DNA of 64,000 bases from Carnegiea gigantea (lineage: Eukaryota > Streptophyta > Magnoliopsida > Caryophyllales > Cactaceae). The stretch is taken from NCBI GenBank assembly GCA_029747015.1, contig JAKOGI010002722.1, forward strand, positions 1-64,000. The letters are read 5' to 3'. The notes under the pieces were generated by a model. It made no database searches and had not been told where the DNA came from. It worked only from the letters and a program-made list of their open reading frames with translations. The position numbers and the translations under genes were made by a program. This document shows positions 1 through 10,532 of the stretch, one piece after another (position 1 is the first letter of the stretch; each line of letters starts with the position of its first letter).

Positions 1-323
1 ATATGCTCTTAAATCAGAATTAGGAGCTGGTAGTAATGGATCTGAAATTGAATGACAGAAGTTTTGATTGAGTGTTTGGGATATGGGCGGAGTGGGGAAA
101 AAGGTTGGTGGTTCACCAAAAGAAATCAAGAGTAGGCTACGACGTTCCTTGTCTTTTAGTGGGTGGTAAGTGTCTAAGGTGAGCATTTCACCTTCATCCG
201 CCTCAATCTCTATCTCCTCAAGATCATCTTCTTTATCCTCTTCTAATTCCTCCTCTAATTCGACCTCCTCAGTTGCCTTCCATTCTGCTAAGGTGACAAA
301 CCTTTGGTTTGTACATTTTGATG
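1..323 (-). pseudogene. Element F: remnant of gag end and protease-RT linker
   Basis: Minus-strand continuation of the F gag, out of frame with it. Reading leftward there are the second half of a CCHC knuckle, a strongly acidic stretch rich in Glu/Asp (about 170-290), and then a segment near 50-100 resembling the linker before reverse transcriptase in element C (near 40620-40660). The protease expected between these parts is missing, so an internal deletion is inferred. The left side of the element lies outside the window. It is a broken retrotransposon piece with no likely function. Confidence 0.6.
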
Positions 324-1346
324 CTAAGTGACCAAAACCTTGCACTTAAAACACTTTGGGATGTTTTTAGGAAGGGGTTTTGGTGTGAGTTGTGGGGGTA
401 GGCCTTTTTGTGGAGTTTGGTTTTTTTGTGGAGAAGAGGAAAGGGATGCCGTGGGTTTAGGGGCATAAGATGAACTCCCCTTGTTTAAGGTTTGTTCATG
501 TGGTGAGGGATTTGGAATTTTATGCTGTGAGGGCGGTTTGCTCTTCTTTTGCTGCTCAACCTTGTGAGCTAGAACACATACTTCATCAAAAGAAGTGTAA
601 GCTTGCAAATCAACAACATTAGCATACCTAGGGTCAAGACCTCCCAAGTATCTAACAATTGTTTGTTCTTCTGGCTCTTGAATATCACACTTAATCACAA
701 GCTTTTCAAATTCACAAGTGTATTCTTCTACACTCAAATTACCTTGGTTCAAATGGTGGAGTTGAGAGTAGCAATCTTGAACATAGGTAGAAGGAAGAAA
801 TCTGGCCTTGAGTTTTGATTTCATCTTCTCCCAAGTTTTGATTTTGGACCTCCTCTCTCTTACTCTTTTGGCACACAAGTCAGTCCACCAAAGAGAAGCA
901 TACTTACGAAGCCTTAAAGTAATCAGCTTCACCTTCTTGTCTTCTGGGATGTCCTTATACTCAAAAACTCTTTCAACTGTGTGTAACCAATCCAAAAAAT
1001 CTTCAGGATCAAGCTTGCCTTCAAATTCTGGAATTTCCACTTTGAAATCATTTGAAGTAGCTTCAATCCGTGGGTCTAGTCTTGTCATTCTTAAGGGTTC
1101 ATCCTCACTAGATGAATCCAAAGTATGACTAGACACTTGTTTTTGCCTCCATGGTTCGGATTGGATAGGTTCTTCATACGCCTTTTGCTTTTGCTTGAGA
1201 AAGACACCTAGCTGTTTGCGTAGGTACTCGTTTTGAGCTTGCAACTCTTGATTTGAACTCTTTAATTCTTGATTAGTAGAAGTAATCTCGTGATTACTCT
1301 TCAAAATAGCATCAAGTTTCTCTTCTAAACTCGAACTAGTACACAT
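324..1346 (-). pseudogene. gag: Element F Gag (capsid), frameshifted at the zinc knuckle
   Basis: Ty3/Gypsy Gag, the structural protein that packages retrotransposon RNA in cytoplasmic particles. The start at 1346 is a real ATG shortly downstream of the PBS. Residues about 5-50 form a Leu/Glu/Gln-rich coiled coil ([14 protein letters not shown] and following). Residues about 95-260 are the retrotransposon gag domain, including [20 protein letters not shown] and LRKYASLWW. The frame ends at the knuckle CFKC because one C appears to be missing after TGC, so the rest of CCHC is read in another frame. It is close to the Gag of B and C and is therefore the same family group. Confidence 0.85.
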
Positions 1347-1459
1347 GGTGTAACCGGTTTAAGAGTAGAACAGAATTGGACTTTGTGTTTGAAGAATGGA
1401 TTTGGATTTGTGTTCAGATTTAATTTGGGAGCATGGGGTTCAGGCAAGGATCTGAACTT

Positions 1460-1471
1460 GCTCTGATACCA
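1460..1471 (-). other. Element F primer-binding site (initiator Met tRNA)
   Basis: GCTCTGATACCA on the plus strand is the reverse complement of TGGTATCAGAGC, the standard plant iMet-tRNA PBS. It lies 4 bp from the LTR edge at 1476 and upstream of the gag start at 1346, which fixes the element on the minus strand. Confidence 0.85.
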
Positions 1472-1475
1472 AATA

Positions 1476-1625
1476 TGATGTAACTGCTGAGGGTCCAAGC
1501 TAGGACTCAATTGAAGAGTGAAAGCTTAAAACCAAGGAAGAATACAATTAAGAAAAAAACCAAGGAAAGTGGCACGTTAGGGGCTGTTTGTAAGGCAGCA
1601 ACAACGTGAGGTAGGGATGGGATTT
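1476..1625 (-). repeat. Element F 5' LTR, inner fragment
   Basis: Starts with TGATGTAACTG next to the PBS and is interrupted at 1625 by element B. The 5-bp target duplication GATTT (1621-1625) recurs at 21726-21730, so this LTR resumes at 21731. Confidence 0.75.
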
Positions 1626-2093
1626 TGATGTAAAGGTCAATGGGAATGAACACACTCACTAACCTTACACCAAAGAAGCCTCAAAACTCAATGTAGTTCA
1701 CGGGCTGAAGTGGCACGGGCGTGCTAGTGGGCACGGGTACACCGTGCTGAATCACTGCCTGAAATAACTAGGATAGGTTAGTTTTGCCCGGTTTGAGTGC
1801 TCTTCAATTCTAACTGATTTTCTGGCTTTTTGGTGAGGTAGACTTGAAGGAAATGGGGGTGAATGGTAGTAGAAAGAGTGGAATAAGGAAGGGGAATGAA
1901 GAACACGATGGGGGGAGATGAATACCTTGGAAAATTAAGCAAACAATCTTGCTAATGACCCGGTAGGAAGCAAAGGAGAGAAATAAGCTAAACTCTTGGA
2001 TTGGATACAGTAATCACCACCAACCTTTGAGTCTAGGGCCCTTAATCTTGATTAAGATACAGGATCACCACTTAATCAAGGTTAAGACTCAAT
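1626..2093 (-). repeat. Element B 3' LTR, left part
   Basis: Matches the start of the B 5' LTR at 20179 (TGATGTAAAGGTCAATGG). It carries a GCACGG/CCGTGC inverted-repeat block at about 1713-1748. It breaks at 2093 where A' is inserted and resumes at 14639 (CTTGAACACC), following the uninterrupted order seen at about 20620. Confidence 0.88.
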
Positions 2094-3218
2094 TGATGTA
2101 TATGTGGGTGGTAAGTGAACCAAATCAAACTCAAGCAAATTCTAAACAAGAATCAAACCAAAGAAAAGTGAATATGGAAGATAGATTGAGATGGATCGAA
2201 GAATAATAATAAAAGAGGACAAAGGGATAAACAAGACCTTGCACTTGAGATAATCCTTCACGGAGCCACTCAAGGACTTGATCTTGGGCAAATTCTCTTG
2301 TCTTTACCAAGGAATCACTCCAATTGGAAAAGGAAGAGAACCTAGGACACCACTTGAACTTGCCAAAATTCAAGATATAGAACTAGGGCTTTGGAACACT
2401 TTTGAGAATCACACTCAAAGGTATTTGTATGTCACTTGGGAAAGCTTACAACTCTGAATGATGAAATGCAACTACACAACCCACCTATTTATAGGCTAAA
2501 CAAAGACAACCAAAAGACTTAAAAACTCCTAGTAATTAAAACTAGAAAATTGAAAAGACTTAGGAAAAATAAAAAGACTCATCGTAAAAGGAGTGGGGGA
2601 GGTTATAAGGAATATTCTAGGATTTCTCAGCTGAATATCTCCATCTAGAAGCCTCTAAAACGTGCACAATATCAGCCACACAAATACATGTAACCGAAGA
2701 CTCTTTATTTTCCCAGAATTAATCCTTGCAGCTGCCTCAACTTCAACAGAGTATATCTTCCAGAATACTCGGCCAAATCACGCGTTCTTGGGCTTGATAG
2801 AAAGCCCTGGAAGTCTATTTTCCAGAATGGGCTCATCGGCTCAATTTGGATAAGCGGTGTAAATGTTATGGCCCAAACAATGCACCTATCTCAGACTGGA
2901 CTGGATCAGAATAATGTACCTTTGAGTGATACTTTGCCCAATCAAATGACGTCCAAATTAAACAAACTTAGGCTTATTTTAAAGCTGAAATCTTAAGCTT
3001 CAAAACCATGTGGAGCCTCAAGTTGTGGGACCACTTTAGTTAGGCCAAAAGTGCACACAAAAATCGGGAAATTGCGGGATGAAGGCGGTACTACCTCTTC
3101 GGACATGAACGCCAATTTCCGGCAAGGTTTTGCAACTTCTTTGACCTCTTAAAGCTTGAGCGAGTCCTCCTTGGGCTGAGCTTGATGGTCCTTGGGCTTC
3201 TCATGATGGTCTCCATCA
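2094..3218 (-). repeat. Element A' 3' LTR
   Basis: Plus-strand edges TGATGTATATG and GTCTCCATCA. A TATA-type box (TATAAATA on minus) is at 2486-2493. The first bases of the LTR in sense form a small inverted repeat, TGATGG-AGA-CCATCA. The U3 part contains the end of the polyprotein frame (3149-3218), cut by a TAA that is CAA in the other LTR. Confidence 0.87.
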
Positions 3219-3781
3219 TTCCCCCCGGGTAAGTGAAAGTTTGCCCTCAAACTAGGAAGGGGCTCATCATCGAAATAGGGGCTAAGATCGGAGACATTGA
3301 AGGTAGCCGAAACGCCATAATCTCCAGGTAGATCAACCTTGTATGCATTGGGCCCAACCTTCTCAAGGATTTCAAATGGACCATCGGAACGTGGCATCAA
3401 CTTAGATTTTCTCTTTGAAGGGAAACGCTCCTTCCTCATGTGAATCCATACCAAATCTCCTGGCTGAAAATGTACCTCCTTGCGATGCTTGTTGGCGCTT
3501 TGCATGGCTCTTTCATTAGCCTTGGCAATGTTATCTCTAACTCTTGCATGAAGATCTTGGATCTCCTTGGCTCTTTTTTCAGCTTCCCAACTAAATTTTG
3601 TGGGAGTTGGAATGGGAACAAGATCCAAGGGACTCTTGGGATTGTAGCCATAGACAACTTGAAATGGAGAGAATTGGGTGGACTTGCTAGGCACTCGATT
3701 GAATGCAAACTCGGCATGTGGTAGCAACTCATCCCAATTCTTCAAATGCTTCTTCACTAGGACTCGAAGTAAGGTACCCAA
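3149..3781 (-). pseudogene. pol: Element A' integrase C-terminal part with GPY/F module
   Basis: C-terminal third of a Ty3/Gypsy integrase, which inserts cDNA into chromosomes. It begins near the NRTLGTLL region equivalent, continues through the conserved [11 protein letters not shown] segment and the basic patch FQPGDLVWIHMRKERFPSKR, and reaches the GPY/F module (RSDGPFEILEKVGPNAYK). The frame crosses the PPT at about 3219-3235 and stops inside the LTR at 3149. That stop (TAA) is CAA in the 5' LTR copy, where the frame stays open to 14413. It is separated from the upstream integrase by frameshifts and stops in 3782-3869. No canonical chromodomain is visible. Confidence 0.85.
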
Positions 3782-3869
3782 AGTCCTATTGTGACTTCAG
3801 TTTGTCCATCAGTTTGGGGATGACAAGTAGTGCTAAACTTGAGTTGAGTACCCAATTTGCGCCATAAAG

Positions 3870-4457
3870 TTAGCCAAAAATGACTAAGAAACTTGGAGCA
3901 CGATCGGATACCATGCTCTTGGGAATGCCATGTAGTCTCACAATCTCCTTGAAGTAAAGATTAGCCACTTGAGTAGCATCATTAGTAGTGTGGCAAGGAA
4001 TGAAATGCGCCATCTTGGAGAATCGATCGACAACCACCATAATGGAGTCGTTGTTTCTTTGGGTTCTAGGCAAACCCGTGATGAAATCCAAGCTAATATC
4101 TTCCCAAGGGGCTTGAGGAATGGGAAGTGGAGAATACAATCCTTGGGGCAAAGAATGGCTCTTAGCCATTTGACAAGTAGAACATCTTTTGATGAAATGC
4201 TCTACATCTCTTGACATCTTAGGCCAATAATAGTGTTCCTTCAACATCGATCTAGTCTTCTCGACACCAAAATGGCCAGCTAGGGCTCCTCCATGTAGCT
4301 CTTGGATAAGCAGTTCACGAAATCCACATTGAGGTATACAAAGGCGTGAACCTTTGAATAGGAACCCATCTTCTAAGTGGAACAACCCATGGGGGTGTTT
4401 AAGACACTTCTCAAAAATGTCCTTGAAATCATCATCTTTTGGGTACAAATCTTTAAC
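3870..4457 (-). pseudogene. pol: Element A' integrase N-terminal and catalytic core fragment
   Basis: Includes the HHCC zinc-binding region (LHGGALAGHFG, then CSTCQMAKS) and the start of the DDE core with SLDFITGLPRTQ and [12 protein letters not shown]. The second Asp region reads VSDRAPSF instead of the VSDRDTKF seen in B, B2 and E, and the frame then shifts. The upstream end is cut at 4462 by a solo LTR. The remainder of the core (3782-3869), including the QTDGQTE-type region, survives only in mixed frames. Confidence 0.85.
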
Positions 4458-4462
4458 AACTT

Positions 4463-5613
4463 TGATGTATGTGTGGGTGGTAAGTGAACCAAATCAAACT
4501 CCAACTCAAAAGAAGCCAAATTGGAAAGAGAAATGAAAGATGGATGAGATGGATGAAGAACTTCACTACACAAGAAAAAGGAATAGAACAAGATCTTGTA
4601 ATTGAGATAATCCTTCACGGAGCCACTCAATGACTTGACCTTGGGCTAATTCTCTTGCTTAACCAAGGAATCACTCCAATTGGAAAAGGAAGAGAACCTA
4701 GAACACCACTTGAATTTGCCACAATTCAAGATATAAAACTAGGAATTTAGTTGCACTTTTGAGAAACACACTCAAAGTACTTGTATTGCTTTGGAAATTT
4801 CTTACAATGCTGAATGAATAGCTTCACACGCCCCTCCCTTTTATAGACTCAGCAAAAGACAATCAAAGGACTCAAATAACTCCTAACAATTAAAACTAGC
4901 TAATGAAAAGTCTAAGAAAAATGAAAAGACACATCATAAAAGGGGGTGGGGGAGGTTACAAGGAATATTCTAGGATTTTTGCAGCTGATTACATCAATCT
5001 AGAAGCATCTAAAACGTGCACAATATCAGCCACACAAATATATGTAACCGAAGACTCTTCATTTTCCCAGAATTAATCCTTGCAACTGCCTCAACTTCAA
5101 CAGAGCATAACTTCCAGAATACTCGGCCAAAGCACGCGTTCTTGGGCTTGTTAGAAAGCCCTGGAAGTCTATTTTCCAGAATGGGCTCATTTGCTCAATT
5201 TGGATAAGCGGTTTAAAAGTTATGGCCCAAACAATGCACCTATCTCAGACTGGACTGGATCAGCACAACGTATCTTTGAGTGATATTTTGCCCAATCAAA
5301 TGATGTCCAAATTAAATAAAATTGGGCTTATTTTAAAGCTGACATCTTAAGCTTCAAAAGCACATGGGCCCTCAAGTTGTGGGTCCACTTGAGCTTGTCC
5401 AAAAGTGGTCACAAAAATCGGGTTCCGCAGGGATGAATTCGGCACCAAATTTCTAGCAAAGTTAACCTCTTTTTGACCTCTTCATAGTGTCGTGAGTCTT
5501 TGAACTCACTTAATAAGACCAAATAAGCACACTTCCAAGCATGATCTTCTTTGACCCTTTTCTTCTTTGAAATTGGAGTTGAATAAAAATGATGCATATG
5601 GAAATATGCATCA
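4463..5613 (-). mobile_element. Solo LTR of the non-autonomous A family
   Basis: A 1151-bp LTR with edges TGATGTATGTG and ATATGCATCA, flanked by a perfect 5-bp target duplication AACTT (4458-4462 and 5614-5618). It interrupts the A' pol frame between RNase H and integrase. A single LTR with intact TSD is the product of LTR-LTR recombination after insertion. TATA box TATAAAAG on minus is at 4838-4845. It matches the LTRs of 41958-45912 and 6062-10527. Confidence 0.93.
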
Positions 5614-5618
5614 AACTT

Positions 5619-6055
5619 CAAATCCAAGTACTTTAGTACTCAAAGTAGAGAGTAATAAGCACCTTCTTGATAATGCATCAGCTCCTTTGTTGAGAGTTCC
5701 CGCCTTATGTTGGATAGTGAAGTGGAAGGACTGAAGATACTCTACCCATTTAGCATGTCTAGGGTTGAGCTTATGTTGTCCTTGGATGTATTTGAGAGCT
5801 TCATGGTCGGAATGAAGGATGAACTCACCTCCAACTAAGTAATGACGCCAATGCTCCAATGCTCTAATGATTGCATAAAACTCCTTGTCATAGGTGGAGT
5901 ACTTCTTTTTGGCATCGTTGAGCTTCTCACTGAAAAAGGCAATGGGTCTCTTCTCTTGAGATAGGACAGCTCCAATTCCTACCCCGGATGCATCACACTC
6001 TACTTCAAAGACTTTGGTAAAGTCGGGCAAGGCTAGAACGGGGGAACTAGTGAGC
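5619..6055 (-). pseudogene. pol: Element A' RNase H domain fragment
   Basis: Ty3/Gypsy RNase H, which degrades the RNA strand of the RNA-DNA hybrid. Catalytic features are visible: first Asp in [14 protein letters not shown], Glu in [12 protein letters not shown], Asp in [11 protein letters not shown], and the conserved end ADALSRR. The fragment is in one open frame of about 145 residues. It is bounded left by the solo LTR (duplication at 5614-5618) and right by the nested element starting at 6062. The continuous frame shows that A' damage here came from insertions, not from point decay. Confidence 0.88.
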
Positions 6056-6061
6056 TTCTTT

Positions 6062-7224
6062 TGATGTAGATGTGGGTGGTAAGTGAACCAAATCAACTCA
6101 AACTCAAACTAAACAAGAATCAACCAAAGAAAAGTGAATATGGTGGAAGATAGTTTGAGATGGTTTGAAGAATAATAACAAAAAGAACAAGGATAAACAA
6201 GACCTTGTAATTAAGATAATCCTTCACGGAGCCACTCAATGACTTGATCTTGGGCTAATTCTCTTGTCTTAACCAAGGAATCACTCCAATTGGAAAAGGA
6301 AGAGAACCTAGAACACCACTTGAATGAGCCAAATTCAAGATATAGAACTAGGAATTTTGAGACACAAATGAGAATCACTCTCAAAGGTGCTTGTATTACT
6401 TTGGAAATCTCTTACAATGCTGAATGATTAGCTTCACATGCCCCTCCCCTTTTATAGACTCAGCAAAAGACAATCAAAAGACTCAAATAACTCCTAACAA
6501 TTAAAACTAGCTAATGAAAAGTCTAAGAAAAATGAAAAGACACATCATAAAAGGGGGTGGGGGAGGTTACAAGGAATATTCTAGGATTTTTGCAGCTGAT
6601 TACATCAATCTAGAAGCATCTAAAACGTGCACAATATCAGCCACACAAATATATGTAACCTAAGACTCTTCATATTCCCAGCATTAATCCTTGCAACTGC
6701 CTCAACTTCAACAGAGCATAACTTCCAGAATACTCGGCCAAATCACGCGTTCTTGGGCTTGTTAGAAAGCCCTGGAAGTCTATTTTCCAGAATGGGCTCA
6801 TTTGCTCAATTTGGATAAGCGGTTTGAAAGTTATGGCCCAAACAATGCACCTATCTCAGACTGGACTGGATCAGCATAACGTATCTTTGAGTGATATTTT
6901 GCCCAATCAAATGATGTCCAAATTAAACAAACTTGGGCTTATTTGAAAGATGACATCTTAAGCTTCAAAAGCACATGGGCCTCAAGTTGTGGGTCCACTT
7001 GAGCTTGTCCAAAAGTGGTCACAAAAATCGGGTTCCGCAGGGATGAATTCGGCACCAAATTTCTAGCAAAGCTTAACCTCTTTTTGACCTCTCCATAGTG
7101 TCGCGAGTCTTTGAACTCACTTAAGAAGACCAAATAGGCACATTTCCATGCATGATCTTCTTTGACCCTTTTCTTCTTTGAAATTGGAGTTGAATAAAAA
7201 TGATGCATATGGAAATATGCATCA
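6062..7224 (-). repeat. 3' LTR of the Gag-protease non-autonomous element
   Basis: 1163 bp. Its inner end has a perfect 10-bp inverted repeat (TGATGCATAT and ATATGCATCA around TTCC). TATA box on minus at 6449-6456. The ORF of the element runs into this LTR as far as 6939. Confidence 0.9.
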
Positions 7225-9020
7225 TACTCCCCGGGTTGTTTTGAGTTTGTCCTCAAACTCAAAGGGTTGGCAAGCCTCTCAAGAAAGGGGTCGCGCTTAC
7301 AATATGGGAGCTTTTGGGGAAGGAGGTCACAGGGCATCACCTCTAGAGAGATATAGAAGAGGGTGAGGGGAGGATGATAAAACGGGTCATACCTGGTGAG
7401 GAGAAGAGGCGGAAGTGGGAAATCTTCTTTGGGGGCAAGGGTTTGGGAAGGATGAATGAGGGTTAAGGCTTGTCGGTCCTTTTGTGGCTTGGGGCTTTGG
7501 CACGATGGAATAGGGGTCAAGGTGATTTTCTTCTCATCCTTAATAAAGGAGTAGGTGTTGAGGCGCCCATGATGAATTACATGGCGATCAAACATCCATG
7601 GTCTACCCAACAATATATGGCTTGCATCCATAGGAAGAATGTCACACAATATCTCATCCTTATAGTGGTCTCCAATAGAAAGAGAAATGAGGCACTGATG
7701 AGAAATGTATATACCTTTGCCTTGATTTAGCCATTGGATGCTATAAGGCTTAGGATGGGGTGTAGTCTCAAGTTTGAGCTTGTCCACCATGGTTTTGGAT
7801 GCAACATTTGTACAACTACCTCCATCGATGATGAGGGTACAAACTTTCCCTTGAATAGTGCACCTTGTGTGGAAAATCGCCTCTCTTTGCTCCAAGCCTT
7901 CTTGAGTAGCAAATCCGCTCAATGCTCGCCTAATGACAAGCAACTCACCTTCATCGGGGCCTATGATAACCTCTTCTTCTTTTTCCTCCAAACTTTCCTC
8001 TTCTTCATGGTCATGCTCCTCAAAAGAAGCTTGGTACTCAGCCAGGGAAATAATCTTCTTGTTAGGACACTCAGATGCAAAATGTCCCATACCTTGACAA
8101 CGGAAACAACGAACCTGGTCTTTTGGCCGTGAGGGCACTTTTGTGGGAGGTGGAGGGGTGATGGGAGGGACACTTTTGGCGGGTGAGGGGGTTTGAATTT
8201 GTGGGGGAAAGTAAGGTGATTCTTGAGAAAAAGGACGGGAAGGAGTCTTGGAAAAGATGCTCTTTTCCTTAGATTTCTTTTGTTGCTCTACCTTATAGGC
8301 TAGAGAACTCAAGTCATCTAGGGATGAATAGGGTTGCAACTCAATTACATGAGCAATGGACTCATCAAGACCGGTCAAGTATCTTACCAAGGTTTGTGAG
8401 TCGTCTTCTCTCAAATCGCATTTGAGTAGGAGTTGTTCAAACTCCCGAGTGTATTCTTCCACACTCTTGGATCCTTGCTTGAGTCGATGGAGCTTGAGAT
8501 AATTGTCTTGCACATAGTGAGAGGGAAGAAACTTGGCCTTGAGTTTTTCTTTCATTTTGGCCCAAGTTCTGATTTTCCCTTTCCCGTTTCTTGCTCTTTT
8601 CGCTCCAAGGTTAGCCCACCAGATTGAAGCATATTTTCTGAGTTTAAGGGCTACAAGCTTTACCTTCTTATCTTCCGGGATGTCCTCATATTCAAAGATC
8701 CTCTCAATGGTGTGCAACCAATCGAGAAATAAGTCCGGATCAAGTTGGCCTTCAAATTCGGGGATGTCAATTCGGACACCACCAATATTTCCTCCTTGCC
8801 TTCGTCTCCTTGGGGGTTCCTCATCACTTGAATTGGCATGGGAGTGATGGACTTCCTCTTCAGATTCAACCACCGGTTCATGAGGATGAGAGGGAGTGGG
8901 GCTATGAACCCACCTTCTTTTCTCCTCCAAAAGTTGCCCAAGTTGAGTTCGAAGATAAGTGAGTTGTGCTTCTAACTCTTCCACACGTGCTTGGTCGCTT
9001 CTTGTGGACTTTGTAGACAT
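6939..9020 (-). CDS. gag-pro: Gag-protease fusion ORF (693 aa) of a non-autonomous element
   Basis: The longest undamaged Gag-type ORF here. The ATG at 9020 is the first in frame after the PBS and hairpin leader. Residues about 8-36 form a coiled coil; about 80-235 are retrotransposon gag (IPEFEGQLDPDLFLDWLHTI, LRKYASIWW); a CCHC knuckle (CFRCQGMGHFASEC) is near 310; an aspartic-protease-like segment with active-site type IIDGGSCTN is near 400. After the protease the frame jumps to a Pro-rich segment (from about residue 500) shared with the gag-only elements. Residues about 599-693 are encoded inside the 3' LTR. RT, RNase H and IN are absent. It probably forms particles and may self-process; mobilisation would need A'-type enzymes. 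Confidence 0.88.
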   Translation of the reverse strand: MSTKSTRSDQARVEELEAQLTYLRTQLGQLLEEKRRWVHSPTPSHPHEPVVESEEEVHHSHANSSDEEPPRRRRQGGNIGGVRIDIPEFEGQLDPDLFLDWLHTIERIFEYEDIPEDKKVKLVALKLRKYASIWWANLGAKRARNGKGKIRTWAKMKEKLKAKFLPSHYVQDNYLKLHRLKQGSKSVEEYTREFEQLLLKCDLREDDSQTLVRYLTGLDESIAHVIELQPYSSLDDLSSLAYKVEQQKKSKEKSIFSKTPSRPFSQESPYFPPQIQTPSPAKSVPPITPPPPTKVPSRPKDQVRCFRCQGMGHFASECPNKKIISLAEYQASFEEHDHEEEESLEEKEEEVIIGPDEGELLVIRRALSGFATQEGLEQREAIFHTRCTIQGKVCTLIIDGGSCTNVASKTMVDKLKLETTPHPKPYSIQWLNQGKGIYISHQCLISLSIGDHYKDEILCDILPMDASHILLGRPWMFDRHVIHHGRLNTYSFIKDEKKITLTPIPSCQSPKPQKDRQALTLIHPSQTLAPKEDFPLPPLLLTRYDPFYHPPLTLFYISLEVMPCDLLPQKLPYCKRDPFLERLANPLSLRTNSKQPGEYDAYFHMHHFYSTPISKKKRVKEDHAWKCAYLVFLSEFKDSRHYGEVKKRLSFARNLVPNSSLRNPIFVTTFGQAQVDPQLEAHVLLKLKMSSFK

Positions 9021-9060
9021 GTTGGAGATGCGTTGAAGGAAGAATATGCAGCAGGGAAAG

Positions 9061-9240
9061 TGGCACGGTCGTGCAAGGGGGCACGGTCAGGCCGTGCTAT
9101 GCTTCGGCTGAAGAAATGCAGAAAAGTAGAGTGGCACGGTCGTGCTTGGCAGCACGGGGGCACCGTGCTCCGTCTCGACTTGAAGATTCCTGGAAAAAGA
9201 ATATGGCACGGTCGTGTGTTGTGGCACGGGGGCACCGTGC
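9061..9240 (-). repeat. Three tandem hairpin cassettes in the 5' leader
   Basis: Between PBS and gag start, three units of about 60 bp repeat the pattern GCACGG...CCGTGC and GCACG-AC-CGTGC. Each unit can fold into two short GC-rich stems. The same block occurs in A', D, the gag-only element and the composite. Confidence 0.85.
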
Positions 9241-9352
9241 TGCTTCTCTGGTCTTCAAGACTTCGGATTGCCGGTTTGTGCCTCTTTTTTTTTTTTTGTA
9301 TTTTGGCTTTTTGGGATGTGTTTGGGTATGATGTGGGTCACTTAAAAGCCTT

Positions 9353-9365
9353 GGCTCTGATACCA
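9353..9365 (-). other. Primer-binding site (initiator Met tRNA)
   Basis: GGCTCTGATACCA on plus equals TGGTATCAGAGCC on minus, two bases from the 5' LTR edge at 9368. Confidence 0.92.
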
Positions 9366-9367
9366 AT

Positions 9368-10527
9368 TGATGTAGATGTGGGTGGTAAGTGAACCAAATC
9401 AACTCAAACTCAAACTAAACAAGAATCAACCAAAGAAAAGTGAATATGGTGGAAGATAGTTTGAGATGGTTTGAAGAATAATAACAAAAAGAACAAGGAT
9501 AAACAAGACCTTGTAATTAAGATAATCCTTCACGGAGCCACTCAATGACTTGATCTTGGGCTAATTCTCTTGTCTTAACCAAGGAATCACTCCAATGGAA
9601 AAGGAAGAGAACCTAGAACACCACTTGAATGAGCCAAATTCAAGATATAGAACTAGGAATTTTGAGACACAAATGAGAATCACTCTCAAAGGTGCTTGTA
9701 TTACTTTGGAAATCTCTTACAATGCTGAATGATTAGCTTCACATGCCCCTCCCCTTTTATAGACTCAGCAAAAGACAATCAAAAGACTCAAATAACTCCT
9801 AACAATTAAAACTAGCTAATGAAAAGTCTAAGAAAAATGAAAAGACTCATCATAAAAGGGGTGGGGGAGGTTACAAGGAATATTCTAGGATTTTTGCAGC
9901 TGATTACATCAATCTAGAAGCATCTAAAACGTGCACAATATCAGCCACACAAATATATGTAACCTAAGACTCTTCATATTCCCAGCATTAATCCTTGCAA
10001 CTGCCTCAACTTCAACAGAGCATAACTTCCAGAATACTCGGCCAAATCACGCGTTCTTGGGCTTGTTAGAAAGCCCGGGAAGTCTATTTTCCAGAATGGG
10101 CTCATTTGCTCAATTTGGATAAGCGGATTGAAAGTTATGGCCCAAACAATGCACCTATCTCAGACTGGACTGGATCAGCATAACGTATCTTTGAGTGATA
10201 TTTTGCCCAATCAAATGATGTCCAAATTAAATAAAATTGGGCTTGTTGAAAGATGAAAATCTTTTAAGCTCAAAAGCAACATGGGCCTCAAGTTGTGTGG
10301 TCCACTGAGCTTGTCCAAAAGTGTCACAAAAATCGCGGTTCCGCTAGGAGAATTCGACACCAAATTCTAGCAAAGCTTAACCTCTTTTTGACCTCTCCAT
10401 CGTGTCGCGAGTCTTGAACTCCACTTAAGAAGAACAAAATAGGCACATTCCATGCATTGATCTTCTTTGACCCTTTTCTTCTTTGAAATTGGACTTGAAT
10501 AAAATGAGCATATGGAACTATGCATCA
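9368..10527 (-). repeat. 5' LTR of the Gag-protease non-autonomous element
   Basis: 1160 bp, starting TGATGTAGATG next to the PBS. The outer part (10240-10520) has several small indels compared with the 3' LTR, including in the terminal palindrome, which reads GCATATGGAACTATGCATCA. Confidence 0.9.
9754..9761 (-). promoter_or_regulatory. TATA box in the 5' LTR
   Basis: CTTTTATA on plus (TATAAAAG on minus), followed in sense by GGGGAGG. The same box sits at the same LTR position in related copies, so it is the likely RNA polymerase II promoter of the element. Confidence 0.65.
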
Positions 10528-10532
10528 TTCTT

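Larger units (their letters stand above)
6062..10527 (-). mobile_element. Complete non-autonomous LTR element encoding Gag-protease only
   Basis: A 4.5-kb element with LTRs 6062-7224 and 9368-10527, PBS 9353-9365 and a PPT beside 7224. The target duplication TTCTT occurs at 6056-6060 (plus one extra T) and 10528-10532, within the A' RNase H-RT junction. The 2.1-kb interior contains one long ORF (Gag plus protease-like part) and no RT, RNase H or integrase. LTR 3' portion, leader and Gag are very close to A', the likely source of missing enzymes. The 5' LTR is eroded near its outer end (10240-10520, several indels). Confidence 0.93.

Noticed and set aside
808..1128. Opposite-strand frames of 70-130 codons over gag and pol (for example 7734-8132, 8533-8847, 19551-19892)
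   Set aside because: They mirror conserved Gag/Pol coding sequence; repetition between copies follows from homology on the coding strand.
2084..2098. A clean 5-bp target duplication for A'
   Set aside because: Right flank is CTTGA, but the left edge reads CAATTGATG, also resembling the PBS-LTR junction; the duplication cannot be stated as intact.
2662..2853. A 63-codon open frame repeated in antisense in at least eight LTR copies (for example 5016-5207, 6627-6818, 42366-42557)
   Set aside because: It begins with GTG, not ATG, lies antisense in the LTR, and its conservation is explained by LTR similarity.
8972..9402. Cys/Arg/Pro-rich frames with repeated TRPCH-like peptides in the leaders
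   Set aside because: They are readings of the GC-rich hairpin cassettes, change frame between copies and overlap the PBS and LTR.
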